From Candidula unifasciata (lineage: Eukaryota > Mollusca > Gastropoda > Stylommatophora > Geomitridae), in NCBI GenBank assembly GCA_905116865.2, contig CAJHNH020008543.1, positions 199,783 to 263,782 of the forward strand: a stretch of 64,000 nt of DNA, written 5' to 3'. The notes beneath the pieces were generated by a model. It did not search any database. It was not told where the DNA came from and was given only the letters and a program-made list of their open reading frames with translations. Position numbers and translations under genes: made by a program. Every line of letters starts with the position of its first letter. The first letter of the stretch is position 1. This document shows, piece after piece, positions 1 through 12,499 of this stretch.

Positions 1-535
1 TCTGTTGGCCGGAGGCAAGACAAATCCCGCAGAGAATGACAATTGTGAGAGGTTTAAAAAGTGCTAAATTTATGGCTCTATGGAGAAATATGAAATGTGT
101 CTGCTAGCCCTCAAGTCCGATGATTTATTGGGAATATTGCGATTTTTATCGGAATCTCATTGGAATTTTCCTCAATCGAGTTTCCCAGGAAGAGTTTTCT
201 CCCCTCGCTACGTGATTAAATGGATTCTGTCCCCTGAAATGAATGCGCGATAAAATGGCGTTTCCTAAACTTTGACAAATGCATTTACTTCAAAACCAGC
301 GACCAACAACGTGATTGTGGATGTTGGTGCAGGGAAGCGATTGCATGACCGCTCACTCTCTCACTCTCACACACACGCACCCACGCGCGCGTCCAGATTC
401 AGAGTCGCACAGGACGGGAGTCACCGGGACATGCAAGCCGAGAACCGTGTCTTCCTCTTCTACAGTAACACCAATAAACAAAACACATAAAGGTAACAAA
501 TGTTTACTGGACTGCAGATTACTTTGTAACCATTC
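1..535. other. No gene recognised
   Basis: AT-moderate unique-looking sequence with a short CT/CA-rich patch near 355-385. No exon of the Eph gene, RNA gene or mobile element was recognised. Confidence 0.4.
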
Positions 536-665
536 TTCTTCTTCTTCTTCTTCTTCTGCCTTCCTAATCCCCAATGAAGCATAGGCCCTCAACCAACTCA
601 CGCCAAGTCGTTCTATCCTTTGCTATCGCGTGCAGCTCTCCCTCACGTCCTCACAATCTTTAAAA
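536..665 (-). mobile_element. LINE 3' end with GAA tail
   Basis: Minus translation gives IAKDRTTWRELVEGLC followed closely by a stop and then a (GAA)n run (TTC at 536-556 on the plus strand). This is a common C-terminus plus tail of molluscan LINE pol genes. A related end is at 51540-51660. The sequence up to about 916 may belong to the same element but shows no clear frame. Confidence 0.55.
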
Positions 666-1169
666 CTTCCTTCTCTGTTCCTTTCTCCGTGTTTTGTGTG
701 TGTGTGTGTGTGTGTGTGGGGGGGGGGTCATCCTTTATTCCTATGCCCCTGGGGGTTCCAGTGAAAAGACATTCTAGTTATATTGTTCTCTGGTTTTCCT
801 TATTCCTGTCCTATCCAACGCCAGCGTCTTTTCTTTACCTCTTGGTCCACTCGAGCTTGCTTAGCTCTCTCGCAAAGCTCCACTTTTTTTTTTACGACAG
901 AAGGGCTTTGATGTAACAGTTATACGTCTGAACGGGTTTCTGGGATTTGTTCCGGTCTGATTCTCGTTTTCGAGGTGTTGATCCTAAGGTCAGGAAACCT
1001 GAACGGGAACAAGGACACCCCACCCCTGCCCCTTATTTTCCCACAGACAGACAGATAGACAAATAGATATATAAATAGACAGAGAGAAGGAGACACTATG
1101 GTCTATGACACCCCCTCCCCTCACTTCCACAGATAGATAGGTCAGGGGTAGATGACAGGACGGCAACAG

Positions 1170-1640
1170 CACTGGACCATTGGTCAGCAATAAGGAGCAG
1201 CATCACTTGACCACTGACCAGAGGTAGATGATAGTATCAATCGACCACTGGTCAGCGACATATGGCAGTAGCCCTCGACCACTGGTCAGTGACAGAGGGC
1301 AATATAACTCGATCACTGGTCAGAGGTAGACGACAATATTACTCTACCACAGGTCAATGGTAGAGGGCAGTATCATTCGGCAATTGGTCAGCGATAGAAT
1401 GCAATATAACTCGACCACCAGTCAGCGACGGGGGGCATAATTCGACCACTGGTTATCGACAGATGGCAGGGGCATACCTCGACCTCTGGTCAGCGATAGA
1501 AGGCAATATAACTCGACCACTGATCAGCGACAGATGGCAGCAGCACTCGACCACTGGTCAGCGATAGACAGCAATACCATTGGTCAACAAAAGACGACAG
1601 TAAGACGCATCACCCGACCCTGGTGATCGACTGAAGCAAA
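1170..1640. repeat. Degenerate tandem array, CGACCACTGGTCAG core
   Basis: About 11 diverged units of 35-48 bp share the near-palindromic core CCACTGGTCAGCGACAG followed by GGCAGTA or GGCAATATAAC. The irregular unit length points to an old array. Confidence 0.8.
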
Positions 1641-1934
1641 CAACAAACACCACTTGGCCACAGGTCAGCGTGAAATCTCCAGAGGCCACGTGAGCTGCAC
1701 TCTGTAAGAAAGACTCAGGCCCAGCGGCCAATCTATGGGCGAGTCCAGTGTCAGTGCCCTGGTGGCGTGAGCAGAAAATTCCAGAACAAGTGGTCGCCCC
1801 GGTCACTCGTACTCCATGATCACTGGCCGAGGCAAATACATCCTGTCTCACAACCACTTGGTCCATTGACTAACCTGTCCAAACATGGGACACAATTCTG
1901 TGACATTACAGCCACACCCAGGCTGGACGCAGTC

Positions 1935-2176
1935 GCCATGGTGTAGCCGCAAGAGGCTCACCTGCGGATCTGACGGTCTTGGGTTCAGGTCCTGAGTCGA
2001 ACTGTTTTTTTTTTTTTAATGACCCTGGCTCCTAACCTTGAGTGGGTAACAGGTGTAGTCTTGGGAAGTAAAGGTGACCGGCATTTTGCTGACTACATCT
2101 CTCACTAAGTGCCGATTGGTCTATAAATATAGCTCTAGACTATATGCCCAATACGCCTAAAGGCATGGAAAAGGGA
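1935..2176 (+). mobile_element. SINE-A copy (tRNA-related head)
   Basis: The head has TAGCCGCAAGAGG (A-box-like) and GGGTTCAGGTCC (B-box-like) about 35 bp apart, then a T-rich linker, a body with CCTTGAGTGGGTAACAG and GTGCCGATTGGTCTATA, and a 3' end ATATGCCCAATACGCC. Three minus-strand relatives are at 5482, 25829 and 55985. Confidence 0.75.
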
Positions 2177-2194
2177 CGGTTAGTTACTTACTAG

Positions 2195-2385
2195 GCTGAA
2201 CTTCACAGTTTACCTCGTAACTGTCCTGGGCCTCTAATATAACCTTTCAGTTGAACGCGGTTTCTTTGACGAGACCTGAGGGGATACTCATCGGACTAGT
2301 GGCACATTGCACTTTGCGTCACAGGGTGTTAATCGCTCTGTGTGTGATCCTAGTGGCGTACATCTTCACCTACTCCTTCCTCTCC
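2195..2385. repeat. Dispersed repeat, copy 1 (three in window)
   Basis: Contains TTGAACGCGGTTTCTTTGAC, TAGTGGCACATTGCACTTTG and GTGTGATCCTAGTGGCGTA. Related copies sit in tandem at 50965-51225. Class unknown; no terminal repeats seen. Confidence 0.6.
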
Positions 2386-2569
2386 CTAAAGTCCATGCCG
2401 TGTTGCTTTGGTAGTCATGTCTATCCACAACTTTCTGTCTCGTGTACTTTAAGCCAACTCTGAAACGGATGATTCTCTGTGCCATGACGTCAGACTGACT
2501 AACATATTTTCTGTCGGTCTCCTTCTTCCTCTCCTTCCCTCTAACTTTCCTACTGCTGCTACGATGTAG

Positions 2570-2760
2570 GACGTTGCAGAACCAACCCCAGCACTGTTTG
2601 GCTGTTGTGGTTTTTTTTTTTTTCTAGGCAAATGTTATGCTTAATAGTTTGCTATACGGTCAGATCTCGGTAGCACTGTCGAAACCAACGCAAGACAAAC
2701 CGCCCGCAGCTGGGATCGAACTCGGCATTACGCATCATGGTCGCAACTCTTAAGCCTGTT
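2570..2760 (-). mobile_element. SINE-B copy
   Basis: Shares GTTGCAGAACCAACCCCAG, GGTAGCACTGTCGAAACCAA and GCAGCTGGGATCGAAC with the other two copies. The tRNA-like head is partly eroded. It abuts a 70-bp tandem triplication at 2761. Confidence 0.7.
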
Positions 2761-2968
2761 CCTCGTGTAGCTGTTGAACAATCTGTGGTAATCCCGAATG
2801 TTACTTGAACCCTTTGGTTGTCTTACTATTCCTCGTGTAGCTGTTGAACAATCTGTGGTAATCCCGAATGTTACTTGAACCCTTTGGTTGTCTTACTATT
2901 CCTCGTGTAGCTGTTGAACAATCTGTGGTAATCCCGAATGTTACTTGAACCCTTTGGTTGTCTTACTG
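2761..2968. repeat. 70-bp perfect triplication
   Basis: Three copies start at 2761, 2831 and 2901 (CCTCGTGTAGCTGTTGAACA ...). They are identical until the last few bases, so the duplication is recent. Confidence 0.95.
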
Positions 2969-3373
2969 TGCCTATTTAACCCATACTGATCGAAACAACT
3001 ATCAAAAGTAGGTTTAAAAAGATACTTAGGAATCACTGAGTTTAAGGATACCTGCCGAGGACTGAAAGAGTTAAAGTCATCCAAGGTCACTTTTGAAGCT
3101 AGTGGCGTATCGGGCATACGATGCCAGTATAGGTCAACCGGCACTGGATTAGAGACGCGGTCAAGATAACACCTGCAGCTTTTATCCCCCCCCCCCCCCC
3201 CCTTCCCCAGGATATTACCTGTAACCATTTCAGGCTAGCAGCCTAGTCTAATTTTAGGGGAGGGGGGGGGGGTGGGAATCGCGACTCGAATCGGATTTAA
3301 ACCATAGACTTTAAGCCGGCAGGCGATGGGCTAGCCACAAACCCATGGTGACTCTCTTGGTCAATTATGGTTC

Positions 3374-3377
<4 letters not shown>

Positions 3378-3461
<84 letters not shown>
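3378..3461. repeat. (AT)n microsatellite
   Basis: About 41 uninterrupted AT units, with a shorter AT run at 3715-3732. Confidence 0.98.
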
Positions 3462-3464
<3 letters not shown>

Positions 3465-4070
3465 ACTACAGTATTTCCACAAAATGACTAGAAACTGTTT
3501 TTTTTTTTATTAAGTAAAAGACGCACTCATTTTCCAACAATATAGGGTCTGAAAACAGCGTGCGTCTTATACAATGGTAGTAGATTTGTACCAAATGATG
3601 TGTTAGAAAATATTCCGCACAGGGCCTTATTCGGGAACGCCTGTTCACGGGCGACATAAAATGGAAAAAGGGATACAATAACTTCATGTAATCATGTAAG
3701 TTTTTAAAATTCTTATATATATATATATATATTAGAATTTTGTTATATATTCGGCCTCAAAATCAGGGTGCGTCTTATACAAGGGATCATCTCATACTTG
3801 GGGAAATAGGGTTAGTATATTAGTATGCTGACAGAAAATTATCTCCATGTGTTATGACTGCAAGCATCTCCGTTTCCATCACTGATCAACTATTTGTGTT
3901 GGCTGACATGTGCGGCGACTGTCATTTCTGGCCAATATATCAGCATCTAAGCTGTCTAACAGAGACACAGAGAGTCAATGAATGGGCAGGCAGGCATACA
4001 AACAGTCTGAGGGGCCGACGGAGAGACAGATATGCAAAAGGTCAGACGGACGAAATTACGGAGAGACATA

Positions 4071-4254
4071 GTGATTGGCAATGGACGGACAGAGGGACAT
4101 AGTGACTGGCAATGGACGGACAGAGGGACATAGTGATTGGCAATGGACGGACAGAGGGACATAGTGATTGGCAATGGACGGACAGAGGGATATAGTGAGT
4201 AGCAATGGACGGACAGAGGGATGTAGTGAGTGGCAATGGACGGACAGAGGGACA
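4071..4254. repeat. 31-bp minisatellite
   Basis: About six units of GTGATTGGCAATGGACGGAC plus AGAGGGACATA. Confidence 0.93.
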
Positions 4255-4860
4255 GGCAGAAGAAAAGGCTGACGAGACGACCGAGGCAGTGGGTATGGAA
4301 CCTCAGACTGATACACAGAGATAGAGTCAGAAATACAGACAGGCGGCTTATGGACAGAATGAAGATAGGTCAGACAGACAGACATACAGATAGACATATA
4401 AACAGATTAACTTAAAGAAAGCAACAAGAATGCATCTAACAGCAGCAAGTGGTTTGGTGACGATGAATCTAGCCCCCCCCCCCCCCCCCCCAATCCTATT
4501 TTCCCCAGGAAACGTCCAGTAATGTCTAATCTGCTTAGTTCCACCAACAGGACCCCTCTGATAGCATTACCTCCGGACCCCGGGGGAGACGGCGTGGGAG
4601 ACTGGAGGGATCCGTCAACGTCAGCCCAGGTTGGTTGGGTGTCTGCCTGACACAAACCACACCCTGGCCCATTCCAGTGTTCTGCCGAGCTCCGTAAGTC
4701 TGAGGTCACAACGTAATCGACCCACCGGCACAGGCCTACTTTTTTTTTAGTGGGACTGCGGACGGGGGTTGGTGGGGGAGGGGAGGGGCAGTGCTGGACC
4801 TATGTCTGGCAGAGCTTCGGTGGATGCCAGGCGTTGCAGAAATGCCGCTCTAGCTTGAGA

Positions 4861-5041
4861 GAAATCACATTCCGACACTGGGGAACTTATATCACAATAG
4901 AAAAGTCACATTCCGACACTGTGGAACTTATATCACAATAGAAAAGTCACATTCCGACACTGGGGAACTTATATCACAATAGAAAAGTCACATTCCGACA
5001 CTGGGGAACTTATATCACAATAGAAAAGTCACATTCCGACA
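4861..5041. repeat. 41-bp minisatellite
   Basis: About 4.4 units of TCACATTCCGACACTGGGGA plus ACTTATATCACAATAGAAAAG; single-base differences only, then degenerate partial units to about 5140. Confidence 0.92.
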
Positions 5042-5481
5042 TTAGAAAAAGAAATCCTTTTCTGACATTGGAGAAATTACATTCTAGCATTAGAGAGATC
5101 ACATTCCGACATTCGGTAGAGAAATGGCACTATGATATTAGAGAGTGGCCAAATCTCATAGCAGGAGCATGTCAAGGATTTTCTGTTCAGGAATTCGGGT
5201 GTGCGGGATAAACAGACTGATATATTGGATGCTGCTGCTACTCTGGACGGCGAGCTATTTAATGATAAAGCGGGCGTGTTAAACGCTCTCTTTGATCAAC
5301 TGGACAGTACAACAGTACATACAGAGAGCCGTGGAGATGGTGACGGAGTAAGATGGAGAGGAAGGATGAGAAGGAGAAGAAGACGAAGGAAAAGAGAAGA
5401 AGAAGAAAAGAATGAGTAAGAGGAGAATACACAGACACAAATATTCATTTAACATGAAGTGTAAAAGTAAAGTGAAGATCG

Positions 5482-5625
5482 ATTTTCACGCCTCTTAGGC
5501 TCATCGGGCATATGGGAAGAGCACCAATATTTTTACAGACCAATCGGCACTAGGTGGGTAATGTGGTCAGCATTACGCCGGCCGTCTTTACTTCCCCAGC
5601 ACATACATCCTGGTACCCATCGAAC
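5482..5625 (-). mobile_element. SINE-A copy, head missing
   Basis: ATCGGGCATATGGGAAGAGC, CAATCGGCACTAGGTGGGTA and GTACCCATCGAACATG match the SINE-A body in reverse. The tRNA-like head is absent (5' truncation). Confidence 0.7.
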
Positions 5626-5775
5626 ATGAAGTGTGTCAAGAGTTAAATCTAAAACACACTTTCACAAGTTGATCCAATAGACCACCCTCATTTGTTGTGG
5701 TCATAAATGTGACTACATTTGTAAGGAGCGGGGCAGAACAAGACTATGATGATGAGAAAAGAAGAAGAAGAAGAA

Positions 5776-5776
5776 T

Positions 5777-5826
<50 letters not shown>

Positions 5827-5851
5827 AATGATGATGATGATGATGATGATG
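5776..5851. repeat. (GAT)n microsatellite
   Basis: About 25 GAT units with one interruption, followed by a GAA/GGA-rich stretch to 5885. Confidence 0.95.
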
Positions 5852-6446
5852 AAGAAGAAGGAGGAGGAGGAGAAGAAGGAGAAGAGCCCCGCCCAGTTAT
5901 GCCAAGTTGACCGAGGGAAGAGAACAGAGGAAGACAACAACCCTGGACGACGCGGTAGGTGCTGGGTGAAAGATAAGACAAGACATGGTTGTGTAGATGA
6001 CGGGGACCTCACAGCCGGGCGATGATAGATGACAGCAATTGAATCTAGGGCCCAAAACTCCGGGGAAATCAGGGTATTTGTCAGAGGCGGGACGGCAGCG
6101 CCATCAGATCGATAGCTGCGGCCAGAAGACATAAATATGACGGGATCAGTCCGGGAGATATTTGTTTTATGTGAAAACAGTTGACAACAAAGAGGGAAAT
6201 ACATTATATGGGACACCGCAGTAGTCAGAAACATATGTTTATGCTGTAATAGGTAACAACCAGGCGATATCACTGTATGAAAGCGCACGCTTGCTAGAAA
6301 TATATGTGGTTTAAGATAGCTCAAATGAAAATGTGAAGGACGATGGAATCATAGATTTGCCGTGGGCCCACGAGCTAAGACAATGCATAAATATGGTGAC
6401 CCGCGATAGTCATTTTCAATCTTTAACGATTAACTTCATAATCATC

Positions 6447-7290
6447 ATCATTAATTCTCTTAATGCCTAGTGGCACATGAGGCTTCAGAAAGGACTTTCC
6501 ATGCTTTCCTGTCCTGTGCAATCTTCAGTGCAGTTTTCCATGTCAGAGATGCCGCATTCAGGTCACTCTCCATCGTTCGTCTCCATGTTGTTTTTGTGCG
6601 CCCCTTCTTTCTTTTTCCCTCTGGTGTCCAAGTAAGAGCTGTTTTGGCAGGTATATCAGTATTCATTGTCATAACGTGGCCAAGCCATTTCCATCTTCTC
6701 TTGGTTATCATACTGTCAAGAGTTTTTTGGTTTGTGACTTGAAGTAGTTTAGTGTTTGAGATTGTATCTGGCCAGAAAGTTTTGATAATTCTACGTAGAC
6801 ATGTGTGGTGGAAGGTGGACAGCTTGTGTGCATCCTTTTTGGTCATTCTCCAGCATTTTGCTCCATAAAGAATAACTGGTAAGATAATGCTCTTGTAGAG
6901 TCGAAGTTTCGTTCCTCTGCAGTAACTATTGGATTTCCAATTTTGCCCCATCCTTTTAAAAGCAGCTCTAGCTTTGTTCAGGCGTGACTGTATGTCTATC
7001 TCTGTCCCTCCCAGTAGGGACACCACACTGCCAAGATATGTGAAATGTTCTACATTTTCAAGCGTTTGGTTATTTATGGTCACTTGTTGTTGGTTTGGAC
7101 TGTTTGTCATGATCTTAGTTTTCCGTGTATTTATTCTCAGTCCCACCATTTCTGCTGTGCTATTTAGTCTGTTACTTTTTTTTATTGTATATGTTCATGC
7201 TTATGTGATAGGAGTGCTATATCATCTGCAAAATCAAGGTCCTCAAGTATGGTGAATGGAGTCCATCGTATGTCTTTCGACGTCTACTGA
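6447..7290 (-). mobile_element. 5'-truncated LINE copy, same family as the element at 61770
   Basis: One open frame (7149 to 6460) matches the RT C-terminal part of the 61.8-kb element nearly residue for residue (GLRINTRKTKIM, YLGSVVSLLGGTE, RRWKWLGHVM). Similarity continues upstream to about 7285 and then stops abruptly, the usual 5' truncation. A one- or two-base length change in the A-rich stretch near 7180 breaks the frame relative to the RT active site. The 3' end carries a GAT-type tail (ATC repeats on the plus strand near 6440). Confidence 0.9.
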
Positions 7291-8048
7291 ATAAGGACAT
7301 GCAGACAGAAAAACAAAAGGGTTGACGTAGTCTCCGGGAAACCGATTGACAAGCAAACAGCTATAAAGACAACAAAAAAATAGTGCGACTGACAAACAGG
7401 AAAACAGTCTGCAGACAGACAAGCAAGCAAAAATATGGAAGTAAGAAAGGACCGCAAAACAGGCCAAAAAAAGAAGATAACAACTACAATATAACGGTAA
7501 AAATAAGGGCTGATTACAGATATATGACGATCCACGCAATGATTCCCAAAATGTTAAGCGAGGTTTGAAGGCACATGTTTCTGCACGGACTATAGACGAT
7601 CTACTCCTACGCCATGTTAATGAGAACTTCACGACTACAACATGCACCATCACCGGCTGCACGTCCCTGAGACCAGGCGCCCCATCTTTATGTGACAGTG
7701 CACCCTGGTTTATGTGACAAGGCGCCCTGGTTTATGTGACGGCACGGCCAGGCGCTGACGCTGGGTGCTGTAATCTGCGACTCCGGGAGACCACAAATCA
7801 AAAGTTCTCATAACAAGGGGCATGTGAGAAATGAAAACATGTCTGCCTGAGGTTCAGGGGATAGTCTCCGACACAACCCGGCTCCAGCAGACGTGGAAGC
7901 CACAAGGGCGAGACGTTATACAAGAAAAGCATCGATTTACAAAACTCAAACTTGGCAAGCATAGGAAGCAGAAGATCCCACATTTCCTGTTCACACGACC
8001 AAGTGTGGTCAGAGGTGGCAACCCCTACTACCAAGTGTGGTAAAACGT

Positions 8049-8580
8049 GATGTCGGGGTGGGGGGCATCGATGTGTGGTAAGACGTGGTGTCCCACACCA
8101 CCACGTGGAGTCAGACGTGGTGTCCCACACCACCATGTGGAGTCAGACGTGGTGTCCCACACCACCATGTGGAGTCAGACGTGGTGTCCAACACCACCAT
8201 GTGGAGTCAGACGTGGTGTCCCACACCACCACGTGTGGTCAGACGTGGCGTCCCACACCACCACGTGTGGTCAGACGTGGCGTCCCACACCACCATGTGG
8301 AGTCAGACGTGGCGTCCCACATCACCACGTGTGGTCAGACGTGGCGTCCCACACCACCACGTGTGGTCAGACGTGGCGTCCCACACCACCACGTGTGGTC
8401 AGACGTGGCGTCCCACACCACCACGTGTGGTCAGACGTGGCGTCCCACACCACCACGTGTGGTCAGACGTGGCGTCCCACACCACCACGTGTGGTCAGAC
8501 GTGGCGTCCCACACCACCACGTGTGGTCAGACATGGTGTCCCACATCCCCATGTGGAGTCAGATTTGGTGGTTCTCAGAC
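8049..8580. repeat. 32-bp minisatellite with a CACGTG in many units
   Basis: About 16 units of CGTGTGGTCAGACGTGGCGT plus CCCACACCACCA. The left units carry CATGTGGAGTC in place of CACGTGTGGTC, so two variants occupy different halves of the array. Confidence 0.95.
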
Positions 8581-8733
8581 TGCTGCATAGCGTTTGTTGT
8601 GAGTCTACAATTTATAGTTCTTAATGGGTCCCAACGTGCTTAATGCAGTCTTTGTCTTCCCCTTCTGCTCTCGTGTTGGTTGTTACGCGACAGTGAAGAT
8701 GGCAGATTTGGGCACAACATTATTCAGTGATGA

Positions 8734-8935
8734 CCAAACTACTAGATTATCTGATATCACAAACTACTTGATTCTCTGATATCACAAACTTCTTTATTTT
8801 CTGATTTCACAAACTACTAGATTCTCTGATGTCACAAACTACTTGATTCTCCCATGTCACAAACTACTCGATTCTCTTATTTGCCAAACTACCGGATTCA
8901 CGGATGTCCAAACTGCCTCGTGTCCAAACTATGCG
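8734..8935. repeat. 25-bp degenerate minisatellite
   Basis: About eight units of CAAACTACTTGATTCTCTGA plus TATCA, increasingly diverged toward the right. Confidence 0.85.
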
Positions 8936-9303
8936 ATTCACTGTAAGTAAGTACATTTTTACCGGTGACACAAAGTGTGGATAACGATCACCAGTGGAGA
9001 GGTCCAGGAAACAGCGTTCAACCGTCAGACTATATTGCAGCCCATAGCAACAGACAGGGTAGAGCTTCAAAATAACAAAGAATTGCGTCCCACATGGGGA
9101 GGACAATTATGCTGTGATTCACTGACTAACACAGCTTGTTGTTTTTTTTTTTTTTTTCACGAGACGATTATAGAAGAGAAGTGAGAGATCTAACAAGCAA
9201 ACCCCTCTTGTCCTCCCGTTCAGCATTGCAGCCTGTAGGATTAACATCTTTTGGATAAGAATGCTACAGGAGCAGAAAAAAAACAACGTCAACCCTATAA
9301 CAG

Positions 9304-9735
9304 TTATCTTCCCCCCCCCCCCCCCCTTAACCTCCTGCACCTCTCCTGAAGGTCACTTATTGGTCGTCTAACGTAGATATAGCCAAGACAGTCTCCGTCT
9401 GACGGGCCATGCTGCGTGACGTCACTAAACCGGGCTAACGATGCGTTAAAGTATCGGAGACGGTCTTGATATTCTTCTATGGACAACGACTGGGCCGCAC
9501 GGCGAGCGGGTTGCACAAAGCACGATGTTCCTAGATATATATCTAATTCAGGGGACCAATAAATTACCTTCAGATAAGGAGGAGGAAGAGGAGGAGGAGG
9601 AGCATCATCCTCGCAAATAATGGCATCCAATAACCGAGCAAACAGCCAGGCTAATCTGCATGTTTCCACGATTACCGTTAAAAAAAAAATAAAAATAATA
9701 TTTGCATTGTTTGGATTGTTCTTCTGTGACGGCAT
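9304..9735 (-). other. Unassigned 143-codon open frame
   Basis: An open frame not made of tandem repeats, except for a proline-rich stretch and a poly-glycine end produced by the C tract at 9311-9327. It contains QSLSIEEYQDRLRYFNASLA and DCLGYIYVRRPISDL, which look protein-like but match no family I recognise. No in-frame splice sites or neighbouring exons support it. It is most likely chance or an old relic. Confidence 0.15.
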
Positions 9736-9888
9736 CTGTGTCAGAGCATGTCAGAGACAGGGCGGACAAAGACGGGAGATGTCTCCCCGATCTATGAGAC
9801 AAACAACATCCTGACGACGGGATGACTCAAGGCCGATTCCCCTCAACCCACTGCCTCATTAAATCAGAAACTAATTTAGAGCGGTCAC

Positions 9889-10560
9889 GTGAGCGGTGTG
9901 ACAAAACACGGCTATTTGTCCCTGCAGGCAAGCGCTGATCGCTTAGCGTGGAGGTTGGGCCGCTCCTGTCGCCTCCCCTCGTTAACTTCCCATGTTAACA
10001 GTTGGCACATCTCGATAGCCATGGTTAATATAATTACATCCCTCGAAACTATTACCACAGGGCTTCCCAGCCTGCGCCAGTGCTGGACCGCCGTATACTA
10101 CAGTGGGTGTCGAGCATTCGATTCCGTGCGGAACCCAACTCGTCCTAATCTCGACCAATGTTAGTCACAGTCTATGTAGAGACCACGCCCAGATGAGATG
10201 TCCAACAGCGTGAGGACCGGTCTATGTTGGAACTACATCCCAAAAAGGTGTCCTAGTCCACCAGTGTGAGAGCCAGTCTATGTAGAGACCACATGCAGAA
10301 GCGATTACTCAAAAATCTTTACCAGTCCAATACTGGCGACCACAGCACCCCTTCTCTCTATGTCACATAGGCTGTCATACGTGAATAGTGGAGCAAACAG
10401 ACCGCTCACTGACTCCAGCTGACACCGTAATTATGCTACAGTTGGTCAAGCTGCCCCTAAATCACCGGGTGTATGCCCTATTGGGTCTCCGCGCCTGATT
10501 ACCTTCGTTCAGCAATGACCCAGTCATTGTAACTGTTTGAGTTAATGATCTAGCTATTAG
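9889..10560. other. No gene recognised; weak dispersed repeats
   Basis: The segment 10160-10300 has two or three diverged copies of AGTCTATGTAGAGACCAC. Otherwise unique-looking with no supported feature. Confidence 0.35.
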
Positions 10561-10643
10561 AGACCTTCTGCTTATTTTCACTAATTCCGTTTTTGTCCAC
10601 TTGCGTCGCTTGCATTTTATCGTATAAAAGAAGTAGCCCGTCA

Positions 10644-10825
10644 GCGCCTCGATAAGAAGTGGTCGCAGTACCGCAGTGATAAGAAGTGGTCGCAGTACCG
10701 CAGTGATAAGAAGTGGTCGCAGTACCGCAGTGATAAGAAGTGGTCGCAGTACCGCAGTGATAAGAAGTGGTCGCAGTACCGCAGTGATAAGAAGTGGTCG
10801 CAGAACCGTAGTGACAAGAAGCTAC
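10644..10825. repeat. 27-bp minisatellite
   Basis: About 6.5 units of GTGGTCGCAGTACCGCAGTG plus ATAAGAA, nearly identical. Confidence 0.94.
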
Positions 10826-10894
10826 GTTTACCATGAGTCCTAAAGGAAGAGGTTCCAGTACAACAGTGTTAAGGGATATGCTCATCAACAGTTC

Positions 10895-11800
10895 CAAGAG
10901 GCCTGATCTCCCTAACACAGGGATCGTCACGGGCCAGAGGCCTGATCTCTCTAGCCCGGGGAAATTCGCGGGCCAGAGGCCTGATCTCTCTAACACGGGA
11001 TTGTCGCGGGCCAGAGGCCTGATCTCTCTAACACAGGATCGTCGCGGGCCAAAGGCCTGATCTCTCTAACACGGGATCGTCGCGGGCCAGAGTCCTGATC
11101 TCTCTAACACAGGATCGTCGCGGGCAAAAGGCCTGATCTCTCTAACATGAGATCGTCGCGGGCCAGAGGCCTGATCTCTCTAACACGGGATAATCGCGGG
11201 CCAGAGACCTGATCTCTCTAACATGGGATCGTTACGGGCCAGAGGCCTGATCTCTCTAGCATGGGATCGTTACGGGCCAGAGGCCTGATCTCTCTAACCC
11301 AGAGATCATCGCGGGCCAGAGGCCTGATCTCTCTAACACAGGATTGTCGCGGGCCAGAGGCCTGATCTCTCTAACACAGGATCGTCGCGGGCCAAAGGCC
11401 TGATCTCTCTAATATGGGATCGTCGCGGGCCAGAGGCCTGATCTCTCTAACACGGGATAATTGCGGGCCAGAGACCTGATCTCTCTAACACGGGATAATC
11501 GAGGGCCAGAGGCCTGATCTCTCTAACACGGGATCGTTACGGGCCAGAGGCCTGATCTTTCTAACCCAGAGATTATCGCGGGCCAGAGGCCTGATCTCTC
11601 TAACACGGGATCGTCGCTGGCTACAGGCCTGATCTCTCTAACTCAGGGATCATCGCGGGCCAGAGTCCTGATTTCTCTAACACAGGGATCGTTGCGGGCC
11701 AGAGGCCTGATCTAGAGTCTCTAAACCAGGGATCGTCGCGGGCCATAGGCCTGATCTCTACAAACCCAGGGATCGTCGCTGACGATAGGCCTGATCTCTA
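10895..11800. repeat. 37-39 bp minisatellite
   Basis: About 23 units of GCGGGCCAGAGGCCTGATCT plus CTCTAACACGGGATCGTC. The flank to the right ends GGCTGAATAACCCTG, a hAT-like terminal sequence. Confidence 0.94.
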
Positions 11801-12499
11801 GCATAAACAGATTATTGATACTATTATTAACACAATGCAATTGCCAGGTGATCCGCGGGCCATTTGCTAGGCTTCTGAGGGCCAGGTCTGGCCAAGGGCC
11901 GCTGGCTGAATAACCCTGCACTAAGGTCTAACAGGCAAGATAGAGACAAGCGTGCACGTTCAAAACATGACTATAGTGTTCCGGTGCACGTGGAGCCATC
12001 ACAGCGAGACCATCCTGCAGCAGCTCTGTCGTTGGCTGAACCTAGTAAACCTGCTAACCATCACATAGCTACAGAAGCCACACACGAGAATCAGAAGCAG
12101 CTAAACAACAACGGCCTAACGAAAATGGCTCAGGCGACAACAATGACCAGCTTCTAGGCGGACCTACAACATTAAAATGACAGTGTTTGATTAAACCAGG
12201 ACAAAATCCGGGTCAAGATGGAATCACAAATGTCATTAGTGGTTGCCTAGGCAGGGGACAACCTTGTCCGGGCAGAGCAAATCCGCTCTGTCAACACGGG
12301 GGTCTGTGAGCAGCAGGGACTGGTGAATGTTCTAGTATCAACATGTGGGACATGCACGGTTCCGTGTATTTATACCACCAGGGACAAGATAGATGCCGAT
12401 ATCAATACTTTACTGATTCTCAAATTGGTCAGAAGAGGCATAGAAATGCTACTACTACGCACTGGTTCTCAAGATAGCGACATGCGACACAAGAACGTC
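11801..12499. other. No gene recognised
   Basis: Unique-looking DNA. A stretch near 12180-12330 reads smoothly in one frame but has stops and no family match. Confidence 0.35.

Noticed and set aside
8047..8643. Three overlapping plus-strand frames of 170-198 codons
   Set aside because: The 32-bp array has no stop in its unit, so cycling through all three phases stays open everywhere.
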